The position numbers were made by a program, and so were the translations under genes. A DNA stretch of 64,000 nucleotides, taken from contig NZ_CACVAO010000001.1 in assembly GCF_902726645.1 (NCBI RefSeq), positions 248,001 to 312,000 of the forward strand, written 5' to 3'. The DNA is from Halobacillus ihumii (GTDB lineage: Bacteria; Bacillota; Bacilli; Bacillales; Halobacillaceae). The notes below the pieces were generated by a model that searched no databases, had not been told where the DNA came from, and worked only from the letters and a program-made list of their open reading frames with translations. Of this stretch, positions 44,080 to 54,338 are shown piece after piece (the stretch's first letter is position 1; each line of letters opens with the position of its first letter).

Positions 44080-45405
44080 CTATTTCCGCTTACCTCGATA
44101 ACTGTCTCTTTTTAATTTTTTCGTATTTTGATCTACTTTACGTTTCATCTTCTTTTTATAACCAGGCTTCACTTTTTTCGGTTTTCTAACCATCTGTTTG
44201 GCCTGTTTTTCAATATCCGATTCTCTGCGAGTTCGTTTTTGCCGTTCTTTATAGGAATGGGTTTCTTTCCATTCTCCGTTCGATACTTCATAATAAGCAA
44301 ATGTAAGGCCGCGCTTCTCTAATTTCTCAATCAATGGAAAGTCATCTTGTGAATAGAGGTTGATGGCTGTCCCTTCCAATCCGGCTCTTGCTGTTCGCCC
44401 CACTCTGTGTATATAAAATTCTTCTTCCTTCGGCATTTGTGCGTTTATGACATGGCTGACTCCTTGAATATCAATTCCTCTTGAGGCAAGGTCAGTAGCC
44501 ACAATATATTGATATTTCAGCCCCTGAATATCTTTCAGCATACGCTTCCGTTCTCTCGGGGACAATCCACCGTGAATGATTCCAGTTTCTAAACCCCTGT
44601 CTAATAATTTATTGGCGAGCTCATCAGCATGAGCCTTCCCATTAGTAAAAATAATTGCTAAATAAGGCTGAATGCTCTTCGTAATATTCATAATCACGTC
44701 AGCAGGCTCTTTATGCCGCAATGCAACTAACCGATGTTCCATCGATTCAGGGGAAGGTTTATGATCTTGAATTTGAATATGAGTCGGATTTGTAAGGTAC
44801 TTTTTTAAAAATGGCTGAAGGCGTTCTGGTATAGTAGCCGAAAACACTAACATCTGGAGATCTTCATTCATACGAACAAGAATTTGGTCTACCTCTTCGA
44901 TAAATCCTAGATCAAGCATTAAGTCTGCCTCATCAAGTACAAAGGCATTAGCCTGGTACAAATCGAGAGCTTCCTCCTTGACCATGTCCAAAATTCGGCC
45001 AGGTGTCCCTACAACAATGTGAGGCGGGTTGGATGCCAGCTTTTCCATCATTTTTTGTTTGTCTGTACCGCCAATCACAAGCTTCGCTTTCCAAACTTCC
45101 TTTTTACCAGCAAACTGAATTGCTTTTCTTACTTCTTCATAAATCTGTGTAGCTAACTCCCTGGTTGGCGCTGTTACCACAAACTGCACATGGTTTTCGT
45201 CATCGTTCAACTGATTGAACAATGGTAATAAGTAGGCATGGGTTTTTCCAGAGCCTGTATGTGACTGCCCGATCAGACTTTCTCCACGTAACGCCGATGG
45301 AACGACTTCTTTCTGTATAGGTGTCGGCTCGTTAAAGCCTAACTGTTCTATAATTTGATCTACATTGTTATTAATTGCGTATTGTTTAAACGAATGATTG
45401 CGCAT
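44080..45405 (-). CDS. cshB: DEAD-box RNA helicase CshB
   Basis: A 441-residue DEAD-box helicase. It shows the Q motif ([13 protein letters not shown]), motif I SHTGSGKT, motif [10 protein letters not shown], motif III FSATIP, and motifs V-VI with [13 protein letters not shown] and [10 protein letters not shown]. The C-terminal tail is strongly basic (about residues 395-441), as in B. subtilis CshB/YqfR, which aids ribosome assembly and cold adaptation. It is in one operon with nfo. Confidence 0.94.
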   Translation of the reverse strand: MRNHSFKQYAINNNVDQIIEQLGFNEPTPIQKEVVPSALRGESLIGQSHTGSGKTHAYLLPLFNQLNDDENHVQFVVTAPTRELATQIYEEVRKAIQFAGKKEVWKAKLVIGGTDKQKMMEKLASNPPHIVVGTPGRILDMVKEEALDLYQANAFVLDEADLMLDLGFIEEVDQILVRMNEDLQMLVFSATIPERLQPFLKKYLTNPTHIQIQDHKPSPESMEHRLVALRHKEPADVIMNITKSIQPYLAIIFTNGKAHADELANKLLDRGLETGIIHGGLSPRERKRMLKDIQGLKYQYIVATDLASRGIDIQGVSHVINAQMPKEEEFYIHRVGRTARAGLEGTAINLYSQDDFPLIEKLEKRGLTFAYYEVSNGEWKETHSYKERQKRTRRESDIEKQAKQMVRKPKKVKPGYKKKMKRKVDQNTKKLKRDSYRGKRK

Positions 45406-45564
45406 TCCTTAACTCCTTTAAAATAAATTGTTCCTTTTCTATTATAACCTGAGACTAGAGAGAATTGCACGAGGATGTAGACATTCTTTGTCATCTGTGC
45501 CATTACCATTTATAATAAGAGTGGAGACGAGAAATAGTTTGGCTTATAGAGGAGGACTTATCAA

Positions 45565-46512
45565 ATGGAAGTCATAAAGATCGCACCTCGCGGTTATTGC
45601 TACGGAGTGGTAGATGCTATGGTAATTGCTCAAAATGCTGCCAAAGATCCCAATCTGCCACGCCCTATATATATTCTAGGTATGATTGTTCACAACTCAC
45701 ATGTAACAAATGCATTTGAAAATGAAGGAATTATAACAGTCGACGGAAAAGATCGTCTTGGACTGCTGGAGGACATTAACGACGGTACAGTCATCTTCAC
45801 AGCTCATGGCGTCTCCCCGGAAGTAAAAGAGCGAGCGAAAGCAAAGGGACTGACAACTCTTGACGCCACGTGTCCAGATGTTACAAATACTCATAATTTA
45901 ATTCGTGACAGAGTGGCAGAGGGCTATGAAATAGTTTATGTAGGTAAAAAAGGACACCCTGAACCAGAAGGCGCGATGGGAGTTGCGCCAGGTAAAGTTC
46001 ACCTCGTACAAACAGAAGAGGATGTGGAAGATCTGCATCTAGATCATGATAAGCTTCTCATTACTAACCAGACAACGATGAGTCAATGGGATGTTTATGA
46101 CGTAATGGAAAAAGTCCGGGAGAAATATCCTCATGTCGAGAAACATCAAGAGATTTGTATGGCTACCCAAGTTCGTCAGGAGGCTGTATCCGAGCAGGCT
46201 AAAGACGCTGATTTAACACTTGTGGTCGGTGATCCAATTAGTAATAATTCAAATCGTCTGGCCCAGGTCTCTCAGGAAGTTGCTGGTACACCAGCCTACC
46301 GAATTGCTGATATATCCGATTTAAAACTGGAGTGGCTCGAAGGTGTACAAAAAGTAGCCGTAACTGCCGGCGCATCTACACCCACACCGATCACAAAAGA
46401 AGTCATTAAGTTCATTGAACAATATGACTCCAAGAAAGAGGACGAATGGAGCCTTGAATCAAAAGTAGAACAGAAAAAGATTCTTCCTCGGGTAAAAGCT
46501 AAAAAGAAATAA
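45565..46512 (+). CDS. ispH: 4-hydroxy-3-methylbut-2-enyl diphosphate reductase (IspH)
   Basis: A 315-residue [4Fe-4S] reductase, the last step of the MEP pathway, giving IPP and DMAPP. The cluster ligands are Cys in [17 protein letters not shown] and [18 protein letters not shown] and TAHGVSPE carry the substrate histidines. The start follows GAGGAGG. It lies close to ispG, as in B. subtilis (yqfP). Confidence 0.96.
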   Translation: MEVIKIAPRGYCYGVVDAMVIAQNAAKDPNLPRPIYILGMIVHNSHVTNAFENEGIITVDGKDRLGLLEDINDGTVIFTAHGVSPEVKERAKAKGLTTLDATCPDVTNTHNLIRDRVAEGYEIVYVGKKGHPEPEGAMGVAPGKVHLVQTEEDVEDLHLDHDKLLITNQTTMSQWDVYDVMEKVREKYPHVEKHQEICMATQVRQEAVSEQAKDADLTLVVGDPISNNSNRLAQVSQEVAGTPAYRIADISDLKLEWLEGVQKVAVTAGASTPTPITKEVIKFIEQYDSKKEDEWSLESKVEQKKILPRVKAKKK

Positions 46513-46524
46513 AAAACAAAAATT

Positions 46525-46705
46525 GCCTGGGACAAAATTTAATTAAGCAACAAATAATCCGGACGATTCTAGTGGAATCAGTCCGGATTATTTGTTACTA
46601 AGAAAGGGTTTCTGACATCCCTTCGTCAACCCCAAAGGAGTCTGCGTATTTTGACTACACTAAGGATCTGCATTTATACTATTTCTTTACTTATGTCCCA
46701 GCCTC
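46525..46705. mobile_element. Dispersed Bacillaceae repeat, internally deleted copy
   Basis: A 181-bp element of the same family as 17661-17956. It starts GCCTGGGACA and ends TGTCCCAGCCTC, keeps the subterminal AATAATCCGGAC hairpin (12-bp perfect stem) and the ACTTATGTCCCAG end, but lacks the GC-rich core between CTTCGTCA and AGGAGTCTGC. It lies after the ispH stop. Both copies follow the 3' end of a gene, so it may serve as transcription-end RNA structure. Confidence 0.78.
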
Positions 46706-46756
46706 ATTTCACCTTTATTATTGGCTATTATTAAAGATTGGAGTTCATCTACTACA

Positions 46757-47869
46757 TTACATAAAGCGGAACGGTTCTGTAAGAGAACGTGATACAACAA
46801 ATGTAACCTGTGAGCCGCACTGCTCTTGTAAGAGTTGCTGCAGCCTTGGTGCTACAACTTTTTCTACATGATGACCTGGATCAATTAACGCTAGACCCAT
46901 TTGCTCTGCATCCTGCGCTAAATGAAAAGAAAGATCTCCTGTAATATACACATCCGCACCTGCCTTCTTGGCGTCATGGATATATTTCTCTCCACTCCCT
47001 CCAAGGATGGCAACTGTCTTAACTAATCGATCAGGAGCACCTACATACCGTAAAGCCGGGACATCGTACTGTCGTTTCACCCGATTACATAAGTCCTCCA
47101 GGGTAATCTCGTTTGAGAGTTTTCCCACTCTTCCTACTCCCCTCTTCTCACCTACATTAAGTACTGGATAAAGATCATATGCAGCTTCCTCATAGGGATG
47201 TGCATGATTCATAGCACCTAGCACAGAAGATAGTTTTGACTTTGGAAAAATCGTCTCAAGCCGATATTCATCAACTTTTTCTAACTCTCCTCGCTGTCCA
47301 ATAAAAGGGTCAGTACCATCAAGCGGCATAAACGTTCCTTGACCTGCTGACTGGAAAGTACAATGACTATATGCACCTATATGACCTGCACCTGCTTCAC
47401 TTATTGCATTTCGAAGTGGATCTGCAAAGTCTTTAGGTACAAACACAGCAAGCTTCACTAACTCATCCTGGCCAGTTTCTATCATTGGCACTAGATTCTT
47501 AAGCCCCAAAAGGTCTGCCATCACATCATTTACTCCTCCAGCTGCCACATCTAAGTTTGTGTGAGCTGCATAAACAGCGATACCGTGCTGGATCAACTTG
47601 CTGATGACTCTGCCTTTCGGTGTGTCCGTATTGATTTGCTTTAAAGAAACAAACAATAAAGGATGATGGGCGATAATTAAATCTACGTTCTTTTCAACAG
47701 CCTCATCTACAACACTTTCCACTACATCCAGCGTGACCATCACATTGCTTACGGGCTTATGTAGCGACCCTACCTGAAGACCCACATTATCCCAGTCAAA
47801 CGCATAGTGTTTCGGGGAGATCTGTTCTAGCTGCTGAACAACATCCTTTGCCTGAATTTGGTTTTTCAT
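46757..47869 (-). CDS. yqfO: Nif3-like dinuclear metal centre protein YqfO
   Basis: A 370-residue NIF3/DUF34 protein. The metal ligands are in IAHHPLLF, YAAHTNLD and the C-terminal DPGHHVEKV. A PII-like insert lies in the middle (about residues 130-225), as in Firmicute YqfO. The family has a toroidal hexamer structure; its function is not certain. It overlaps trmK by 4 bp. Confidence 0.92.
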   Translation of the reverse strand: MKNQIQAKDVVQQLEQISPKHYAFDWDNVGLQVGSLHKPVSNVMVTLDVVESVVDEAVEKNVDLIIAHHPLLFVSLKQINTDTPKGRVISKLIQHGIAVYAAHTNLDVAAGGVNDVMADLLGLKNLVPMIETGQDELVKLAVFVPKDFADPLRNAISEAGAGHIGAYSHCTFQSAGQGTFMPLDGTDPFIGQRGELEKVDEYRLETIFPKSKLSSVLGAMNHAHPYEEAAYDLYPVLNVGEKRGVGRVGKLSNEITLEDLCNRVKRQYDVPALRYVGAPDRLVKTVAILGGSGEKYIHDAKKAGADVYITGDLSFHLAQDAEQMGLALIDPGHHVEKVVAPRLQQLLQEQCGSQVTFVVSRSLTEPFRFM

Positions 47870-48573
47870 GGTTCAAGAGCCTCCTTTATCCACTCCAATT
47901 CTTTTTGGAATTGCTTCATTTTCAATTGATCAGGTTGTTTGGAACCGCTCATCTGTTGCAATATACTTTCTTTCTTACTTTTTTCCTGCTGCCATTTCTT
48001 TTTAAACACTGAATTGTTTTCTTTTAATAGAAAAGGTCCGAGCCACATTTGTTTTTGCAGAGTCTCATCGTCATAATTTATTCCCGGCTCTCCCTTTTCA
48101 GCCATTAGTACTTCGTAAATATGGCCATTCTCTTCAAGAATAGTTTCCTGAACTAAACAAAATTGATTATCGTAAAACCATTTACGGACCGTGCGGGCAT
48201 CAATGTTTGGCTGGGCAATAATTCTGGATACTCGACCTAATTTATCTTTTCCCTGTTCTAAAATATCCCGGATAAGCGGCCCTCCCATACCTGCAATAAC
48301 AACTTGTTGCACTTCATCTGCTCCTAAAACCATTAAGCCATCTCCCAGCCTGACATCTATCCGATCAGCTAACTCATGTGAACGGACTTCTTGGACAGCG
48401 CTATGATAGGGGCCTTTATTCACCTCTCCGGCTACAGCCTTGGCTTTATCATCATGAAGACAAACATAACAAGGAAGATAGGCATGATCTGAGCCTATAT
48501 CGGCGAAACACGCCCCTTCAGGCAAGTATTCTGCCACCTTTGCAAGACGCTCGGATAGTTTTGTTACCTTCAT
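47866..48573 (-). CDS. trmK: tRNA (adenine22-N1)-methyltransferase TrmK
   Basis: A 235-residue SAM-dependent methyltransferase. The SAM-binding loop is in FADIGSDHAYLPC, VIAGMGGPLI contains the second motif, and the C-terminal coiled-coil helices are K/E-rich. B. subtilis TrmK (YqfN) makes m1A22 in tRNA. It has the usual operon with yqfO. Confidence 0.93.
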   Translation of the reverse strand: MKVTKLSERLAKVAEYLPEGACFADIGSDHAYLPCYVCLHDDKAKAVAGEVNKGPYHSAVQEVRSHELADRIDVRLGDGLMVLGADEVQQVVIAGMGGPLIRDILEQGKDKLGRVSRIIAQPNIDARTVRKWFYDNQFCLVQETILEENGHIYEVLMAEKGEPGINYDDETLQKQMWLGPFLLKENNSVFKKKWQQEKSKKESILQQMSGSKQPDQLKMKQFQKELEWIKEALEP

Positions 48574-48589
48574 AAATCACTTTCCTTTC

Positions 48590-48628
48590 AAAAAAGAAAA
48601 GCTTTCTGGAAGGAACAGAAAGCTTTTC
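48590..48628 (-). terminator. Terminator of cccA
   Basis: Perfect 13-bp stem GAAAAGCTTTCTG with CAGAAAGCTTTTC, followed by T-rich sequence on the minus strand. Confidence 0.88.
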
Positions 48629-48636
48629 TCATCGGT

Positions 48637-48999
48637 TTATTTTTTTTCAGCCAGCCATTGGGCTAGCTTCGCTGCTTGCTCTCCTGTATAGAGACCGGCA
48701 GGCATTTGTGAGCCCTTACCATTTATGATGATATCCTGAATTTCTTCTGCAGAGTAACGGCTTCCAACTTGTTGCAGATTTGGTCCGATTCCTCCACTTA
48801 AGTCACCACCATGGCAGCTGGCACATTTAGCCTGGAACATTTCTTCCGGACTGGCATCCGCCGTCTGCTCTTGTCCTCCACCTTCTTCTTCATTCTGAAT
48901 TGCTTCTTTTTGGTTTACACCTATCCCTGAAATAACAATCATAGCTAAAATTCCTAAAACAGCAATAATTGCAAAAGGAATCACAGGGTTTCTTTTCAT
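48637..48999 (-). CDS. cccA: Membrane-anchored cytochrome c-550 (CccA-like)
   Basis: A 120-residue cytochrome c with an N-terminal transmembrane anchor (about residues 6-24), an E/Q/G-rich linker, and a single-haem domain with CASCHGG (CxxCH) and a methionine ligand near SQMPAG. It carries electrons outside the membrane. The start is taken at ATG 48999, 9 nt behind AAGGAGG. It sits beside sigA, as in B. subtilis. Confidence 0.92.
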   Translation of the reverse strand: MKRNPVIPFAIIAVLGILAMIVISGIGVNQKEAIQNEEEGGGQEQTADASPEEMFQAKCASCHGGDLSGGIGPNLQQVGSRYSAEEIQDIIINGKGSQMPAGLYTGEQAAKLAQWLAEKK

Positions 49000-49344
49000 A
49001 ACTTGCATCCTCCTTATGTATTCCTCTTTTAGTGTAACAACTATCTTACAGACTATACTTATTTTACTTGAAAAGCTCTATTTAGAAAAGGGTAAACGTA
49101 TGAAAACTTATAAAACAATCATAAAACTTTGAAAGAAAGACTAATGACCTGCAGCTTTTTCCTAATAAAGCAAAATAATTATATGGTAGTAATGAGCATC
49201 AAACAAATGTCGACAAAAGCCCTGTTTGCAATATGAAGCTCAATTCAGTAAAATAAATGACAAGAAATGATTGGAGTCGCAGCTACTTTAGTGACGGTCT
49301 CCATTGGATGAACTAATGTGTATTCGCCTCTATGAGGTGTAAAA
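49000..49344. other. Gap between cccA and sigA
   Basis: This interval holds the cccA leader and an AT-rich stretch without a supported gene. A weak hairpin around 49275-49310 (GGAGTC...GTCTCC) is not followed by T. No promoter or small gene could be supported in it beyond what cccA requires. Confidence 0.4.
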
Positions 49345-49390
49345 AAAGAGGGACCCTCCCACTAAACAATTTTAGCAAGGGACCCTCGTG
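49345..49390 (-). terminator. Terminator of the dnaG-sigA operon
   Basis: Imperfect GC-rich hairpin between GAGGGTCCCTT and GGGAGGGTCCCTC on the minus strand, followed by seven T residues, after sigA. Confidence 0.75.
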
Positions 49391-49405
49391 ACCATGGATT
49401 TCATT

Positions 49406-50533
49406 CTATTCCATAAAGTCTTTCAAACGTTTGCTTCTGCTAGGATGTCTGAGCTTACGAAGAGCTTTTGCTTCAATTTGACGGATTCGCTCTCTTGTTA
49501 CGCCAAATACTTTCCCAACTTCCTCAAGAGTACGAGTGCGTCCATCATCCAGGCCAAAACGAAGGCGAAGTACATTCTCTTCACGATCAGTCAGGGTGTC
49601 CAATACATCTTCCAGCTGTTCTTTCAACAATTCATAAGCAGCATGGTCGGATGGGGAAGTAGCTTCCTGATCTTCAATGAAATCACCGAGATGTGAATCG
49701 TCCTCTTCTCCAATAGGAGTTTCAAGAGAGACTGGTTCTTGGGCAATTTTTAGGATTTCACGGACCTTATCAGGAGTAAGTTCCATGTCCTGAGCAATCT
49801 CTTCTGGAGTAGGTTCACGTCCCAGGTCCTGTAGTAATTGTCGCTGAACACGAATTAACTTATTAATCGTCTCAACCATGTGAACTGGAATTCGAATTGT
49901 ACGTGCCTGATCTGCTATAGCACGGGTAATAGCTTGTCTTATCCACCATGTAGCATACGTACTAAACTTGTATCCCTTGCGGTAATCAAACTTCTCTACC
50001 GCTTTAATTAGACCCATATTTCCTTCTTGGATCAAATCTAAAAAGAGCATTCCTCGACCAACATACCTTTTTGCGATACTAACGACTAAACGTAAGTTCG
50101 CTTCTGCAAGATCACGCTTCGCTTCTTCGTTGCCGTTTTCGATGCGTTGAGCCAAACTTATTTCGTCCTTGGCCGATAAAAGATTAACTCTTCCTATTTC
50201 TTTAAGGTACATCCGAACAGGATCATTTATTTTAACACCTGGAGGCACGCTTAAATCGTTTAAATTAAATTCTTCTTCTTTATTCAGCTGCTGCATGCTA
50301 GGATCTTGATCCGAATCACCAATTACCTCTACACCCTGCTCATTCAAGTGCTCGTAATACTCATCCATTTGATCTGAGTCTAACTCAAAGCTCGAAAGTT
50401 TCTCTGCCACTTCCTCATAGGCAAGAACCCCTCGTTTTTTACCCATTTCAAGCAATTGCTCTTTTGCTTGCTCCAGGGTCAATTCAGTTTCATTTTCTTT
50501 AGAACGTGATGGCTGTTGTTGCTTATCCGCCAT
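49406..50533 (-). CDS. sigA: RNA polymerase primary sigma factor SigA
   Basis: A 375-residue housekeeping sigma-70. Region 1.1 (acidic) is followed by regions 1.2-2.4 ([44 protein letters not shown]), region 3, and region 4 ([20 protein letters not shown]) that reads the -35. It is in one operon with dnaG upstream, as in B. subtilis (rpoD). Confidence 0.98.
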   Translation of the reverse strand: MADKQQQPSRSKENETELTLEQAKEQLLEMGKKRGVLAYEEVAEKLSSFELDSDQMDEYYEHLNEQGVEVIGDSDQDPSMQQLNKEEEFNLNDLSVPPGVKINDPVRMYLKEIGRVNLLSAKDEISLAQRIENGNEEAKRDLAEANLRLVVSIAKRYVGRGMLFLDLIQEGNMGLIKAVEKFDYRKGYKFSTYATWWIRQAITRAIADQARTIRIPVHMVETINKLIRVQRQLLQDLGREPTPEEIAQDMELTPDKVREILKIAQEPVSLETPIGEEDDSHLGDFIEDQEATSPSDHAAYELLKEQLEDVLDTLTDREENVLRLRFGLDDGRTRTLEEVGKVFGVTRERIRQIEAKALRKLRHPSRSKRLKDFME

Positions 50534-50566
50534 AAGTCCCCCTCCTTCCGACTATCCAAAACCAGT

Positions 50567-52384
50567 TTAATGAGTGTTTTTCAACTCTTGTTTTCGTCTC
50601 AAGATTTTCATGGCAATTTCTGCTGCTTTTATCGGCTCATTGTGCTGTTCAGCTCGTTTAAGCTCAGCCTCTAAGCTCTTAATATCGACCCGATCACTGT
50701 TCTCTAATCGAATCCGATGAATATAGTCATCAATTTCCTTATCCGACACTTCCTCCTCAGCCAATGGCGACATAGCTAAGTGGATCACAAGGTTCCTTAA
50801 GGATGGATCTTCAATCCGTTCAACAAAATGACTAATATCTGATTCATGACCGTCTTCATAATATGCGTAAAGATGCGTGACAATGACCTGATGCTCGGTA
50901 ATATTAAACGAACCACCTAATTCTTCTTGAACTTTATCAGCAATAAAAGGGTTTTTCAACATATATGCTATCAGCTTTCTTTCAGCATTATGAAAGGCCG
51001 GAAGCAGTTTATGGTGAACGTTTTTTGAGCTTGTAGAATTAGTATGTCGCCTCTTATCCATGCTATCCAGTTTAGGATGCTGCAGTCTTAGCTGCTCCAC
51101 CTCTTCCTTTAAGGTATTCATGGAAATTTGAAATTCTTCTGCTATTTCGTTCAGATAATGTTCCCTTTCGATGGCCCGGTCTAGCTGTGCGACCTCTTGT
51201 ATTACCCTTTCGATAAAAGTGATCCGATCTCCTTCTAATTGCAGATTAAAGCTCCGCCTTAAATAGTGGATCATAAAAGATGTATATGGATCACTAGCAT
51301 CTAATATTTCACGTCTGAAACGATCGCCGCCAAATTTTTTAATGAATTCATCCGGGTCCATTCCATTCGGCACTCGCGCTACATTCGTTTCACAACCAGC
51401 TTTTTTAAGCAGCTTTGCCGCTTTAACAGCGGCCTCTATTCCTGCATCATCGCCGTCATAGCAAATAACAACCTTTTCGGCGTAACGCTTTATTAGTTGG
51501 GCTTGAGTATCTGAGACTGATGTTCCCATGGTGGCAATCCCATTCTGAATGCCTGCTTGATCAGCGGATATAACATCAGCATACCCCTCAAATAAAATGA
51601 TTTGGTTTTGTTTTCTGATGGATCCCCGTGCCAAATCAAAATTATAGAGAAGGCGGCCCTTTCGAAACAAGTCTGTTTCTGGACTATTTAAATACTTAGG
51701 CTCCTGAGCTCCAGTCGCCCGTCCTGCGAAAGCTACGGTTTTACCAAGATGATTACGGAGAGGAAACATAATTCTTCCTCTGAAGCGATCAAAATATCCG
51801 CCTCGTTCATTCGTATTCAATAAACCAGCCTTTACCATTTGCTGTGGATGAAAACCTTTCTTCTCTAAAAAGGTTACAACGAAGTCATTCGAACTTGGAG
51901 AGTAGCCTAGCTGATGTCTATTTATTGTTTCTTCCGTAAAGCCGCGCTGCAGTAAATACTCGTAGGCTTCTTGTCCCTCTTTCGAATTTCGTAATAGATG
52001 ATGATAGAGCTTAGTTAACCAGGCATGTGCATCTAAGCTGCTTTGGGATTCCGGGTCATGCTCTAGCTGCTGTGTTTCATTGAATTGCTCTGGCAAGGGG
52101 TGTCCAGTCTGGTCAGCTACCTTTTTTACTGCCTGAAGGAAAGTAAATCCTTCCATTTCCATTAGAAAAGAATAGACGTTCCCACCCTTTCCACATCCAA
52201 AACAATGAAAGATTTGTTTATCAGCGGATACGGAAAAGGAAGGAGTATTCTCACCGTGAAAAGGGCATAATCCGAAGTAATTTCTACCCTGTTTCTTTAA
52301 TTGAACATGTTCACCCACAACGTCTACAATATCTACAGCTTTTCGAATTTCGTCTACTTTTTCCTCTGGAATGTGTCCAGCCAT
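50567..52384 (-). CDS. dnaG: DNA primase
   Basis: A 605-residue primase. The N-terminal zinc-binding domain has CPFHGENTPSF and CFGCG. The TOPRIM catalytic core has EGYADVISA and CYDGDDAGI. The C-terminal DnaB-binding helical part follows. The start is taken at ATG 52384 with GGTGATAAAA before it; an earlier ATG at 52432 gives 16 extra residues without a good site. It lies 33 bp before sigA. Confidence 0.95.
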   Translation of the reverse strand: MAGHIPEEKVDEIRKAVDIVDVVGEHVQLKKQGRNYFGLCPFHGENTPSFSVSADKQIFHCFGCGKGGNVYSFLMEMEGFTFLQAVKKVADQTGHPLPEQFNETQQLEHDPESQSSLDAHAWLTKLYHHLLRNSKEGQEAYEYLLQRGFTEETINRHQLGYSPSSNDFVVTFLEKKGFHPQQMVKAGLLNTNERGGYFDRFRGRIMFPLRNHLGKTVAFAGRATGAQEPKYLNSPETDLFRKGRLLYNFDLARGSIRKQNQIILFEGYADVISADQAGIQNGIATMGTSVSDTQAQLIKRYAEKVVICYDGDDAGIEAAVKAAKLLKKAGCETNVARVPNGMDPDEFIKKFGGDRFRREILDASDPYTSFMIHYLRRSFNLQLEGDRITFIERVIQEVAQLDRAIEREHYLNEIAEEFQISMNTLKEEVEQLRLQHPKLDSMDKRRHTNSTSSKNVHHKLLPAFHNAERKLIAYMLKNPFIADKVQEELGGSFNITEHQVIVTHLYAYYEDGHESDISHFVERIEDPSLRNLVIHLAMSPLAEEEVSDKEIDDYIHRIRLENSDRVDIKSLEAELKRAEQHNEPIKAAEIAMKILRRKQELKNTH

Positions 52385-52447
52385 TTTTATCACCAAATTA
52401 CAAAGATTATTACTAGGTACCCCAATGTTCATCGTTTGCTGTCTGAA

Positions 52448-52555
52448 TTATTGAGCCATGGTCTCGTCTGCATCGCCCTCTCCTATTAGTGTACCTCTAG
52501 GATTAATGACATAAACCTGAGCATTTACCCAAGCTTGTTGTCTTTGTTTTAGCAT
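52448..52555 (-). CDS. Possible 35-residue peptide upstream of dnaG
   Basis: A minus-strand frame encodes MLKQRQQAWVNAQVYVINP and then RGTLIGEGDADETMAQ. The composition is protein-like, but there is no Shine-Dalgarno site before the ATG, and I know of no family. It may be a chance frame in the dnaG leader. The rest of 52556-52749 is AT-rich with at least one TATAAT-like hexamer and no gene that I can support. Confidence 0.2.
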   Translation of the reverse strand: MLKQRQQAWVNAQVYVINPRGTLIGEGDADETMAQ

Positions 52556-52749
52556 AATTCAATAATTCTACAATAAACCAAAGAATCCTTCCCATTTCTT
52601 AATGTTTTATTTTTCTGAAAGTAATTAAGACTTCTATCATTTTTTCACAAAAATCCATTATAATACATTGGATCATAAAAATCTATAATTTTATCATTAA
52701 TTTTTAACAAAATTGGGCACGGCTCTAATTCTTTATGTTTGTTCCCAAC

Positions 52750-52782
52750 AAAAGCCGCGCTAATGAAAGCGCGACCTTTTAA
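52750..52782 (-). terminator. Terminator of yqfL
   Basis: Stem AAAAGGTCGCGC with GCGCGGCTTTT (one mismatch) and a T-rich tail on the minus strand, after yqfL. Confidence 0.65.
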
Positions 52783-52793
52783 TTCTGTTGCCA

Positions 52794-53606
52794 TTATTTC
52801 AAAGAATCTTCTCTTAGTTTATTGACAATAACATTAGCTGTTTCTTCAACCGCCTTATGTGAAACATCTATTACATGGCAGCCGATTTTTTCCACCACAG
52901 TATTAAAGTGTTCTATTTCCTGATGGATACGGTTCATATTCGCATAACTTGCCTGTTCACCTAATCCAAGTGATTTCAGTCGTTCTTTACGAATATCATT
53001 TAATTTCTCCGGGCTAATTTTAAGTCCAATACATTTATTTGGGTTCACTTTAAATAATTCATCTGGCGGATCTACCTCTGGAACAATTGGAACGTTCGCC
53101 ACCTTCAACCGTTTATGAGCTAGATACTGAGATAATGGAGTCTTCGATGTCCTCGAGACTCCGATCAGAATTATATCCGCTTTTGAGATCCCTCTTGCAT
53201 CCCTGCCGTCATCATACTTAACAGCGAACTCGATCGCCTCCACGCGCTTAAAGTAATCTTCATCCAATTTATGGACAAGCCCTGGCTCGAGCCTTGGTTC
53301 GGTATTAAAGAAACGCTGCATAGCATCCATCATGGGACCCATTATATCGATGCACTCAATATTTTCCTGTCTGGCTTCGGCTAAAAGGTGCTGTCTGAAT
53401 TCTGGTGCTACCAAAGTAAAGCCTATCAATGCCTCATGCTCTTTTGCCTGGGCAATTGTTTCATTGATGGTTCCTTTATCCTCTACATAAGGAATTCGCT
53501 GGACATCAAAAGGACCATCATCAAATTGACTGAGTGCGGCCTTTACAACTAACTCAGCCGTTTCTCCTACAGAATCAGATAGGATATAAATACATGGTTT
53601 CTTCAT
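52794..53606 (-). CDS. yqfL: Pyruvate,phosphate dikinase regulatory protein YqfL
   Basis: A 270-residue DUF299 (PDRP) protein. It has the P-loop [11 protein letters not shown] and the N-terminal [14 protein letters not shown]. Family members are serine/threonine kinase/phosphorylases that control pyruvate,phosphate dikinase or PEP synthase. In B. subtilis YqfL works with CcpN in control of gluconeogenesis, and here it follows ccpN by 28 bp. Confidence 0.92.
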   Translation of the reverse strand: MKKPCIYILSDSVGETAELVVKAALSQFDDGPFDVQRIPYVEDKGTINETIAQAKEHEALIGFTLVAPEFRQHLLAEARQENIECIDIMGPMMDAMQRFFNTEPRLEPGLVHKLDEDYFKRVEAIEFAVKYDDGRDARGISKADIILIGVSRTSKTPLSQYLAHKRLKVANVPIVPEVDPPDELFKVNPNKCIGLKISPEKLNDIRKERLKSLGLGEQASYANMNRIHQEIEHFNTVVEKIGCHVIDVSHKAVEETANVIVNKLREDSLK

Positions 53607-53634
53607 CTGTCATCCCCCATTTCATAGGAGTTGC

Positions 53635-54264
53635 TCATAGGTGTTGATCTCTTGCAAGCTCCACTAAAGCTTTAGTAATACTGGTTTTCGTTAAACGTCC
53701 TACTACCTCTAACCCATGATCATTAGGTTTTACGACGGGTAGTCCGTCAATCTGCTTTTCAATTAGCTTTTGAGCAGCGTCTAATAGCAAATCGTCCTTT
53801 TCACAAATAGATATGTTAGGCATTCTTGTCATAATAATATGAACGGGAATAGATGTTAAATCCTGGTTCCCAATACTGGCCCGTAATAAGTCTTTCCTGG
53901 AAAGCACTCCTACGAGCAGGGATTGTTCCTTAGTAACGAATAATGTGCCTACGTCCTCCAGAAACATGGTACAAATCGCATCGTAAACGGAAACATCCTC
54001 TTCCACCACGATGGGAAGCCCTTGATATTCATGTACTTTAAACTTCTTCAGCTTTTCAGTTAAGAGCTCCGATCCGGTTTTCCCAGTAAAAAAGTAGCCT
54101 ACCCTGGGACGTGCATCCAAAAATCCTGCCATTGTTAAAATGGCTAAGTCTGGTCGTAATGTAGCTCTAGTTAAGCTTAATTGATCCGCTATATTCTCAC
54201 CTGTAATCGGTCCGTTGTCTTTTACAATCTGGATAATTTGTTCTTGTCGGTTGGATAGATCCAT
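53635..54264 (-). CDS. ccpN: Transcriptional repressor CcpN
   Basis: A 209-residue repressor of gluconeogenic genes. An N-terminal winged-helix domain (LSNRQEQIIQIVKDNGPITGENIAD) is followed by two CBS domains (about residues 80-205), which sense adenine nucleotides in B. subtilis CcpN (YqzB). It lies upstream of yqfL in one unit. Confidence 0.93.
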   Translation of the reverse strand: MDLSNRQEQIIQIVKDNGPITGENIADQLSLTRATLRPDLAILTMAGFLDARPRVGYFFTGKTGSELLTEKLKKFKVHEYQGLPIVVEEDVSVYDAICTMFLEDVGTLFVTKEQSLLVGVLSRKDLLRASIGNQDLTSIPVHIIMTRMPNISICEKDDLLLDAAQKLIEKQIDGLPVVKPNDHGLEVVGRLTKTSITKALVELARDQHL

Positions 54265-54338
54265 TCCTTCACCACCCTAATCACTAACTGTGACATACTA
54301 TTTATTATTATAGCACATTATTAGCAACTTGAAGGCTG

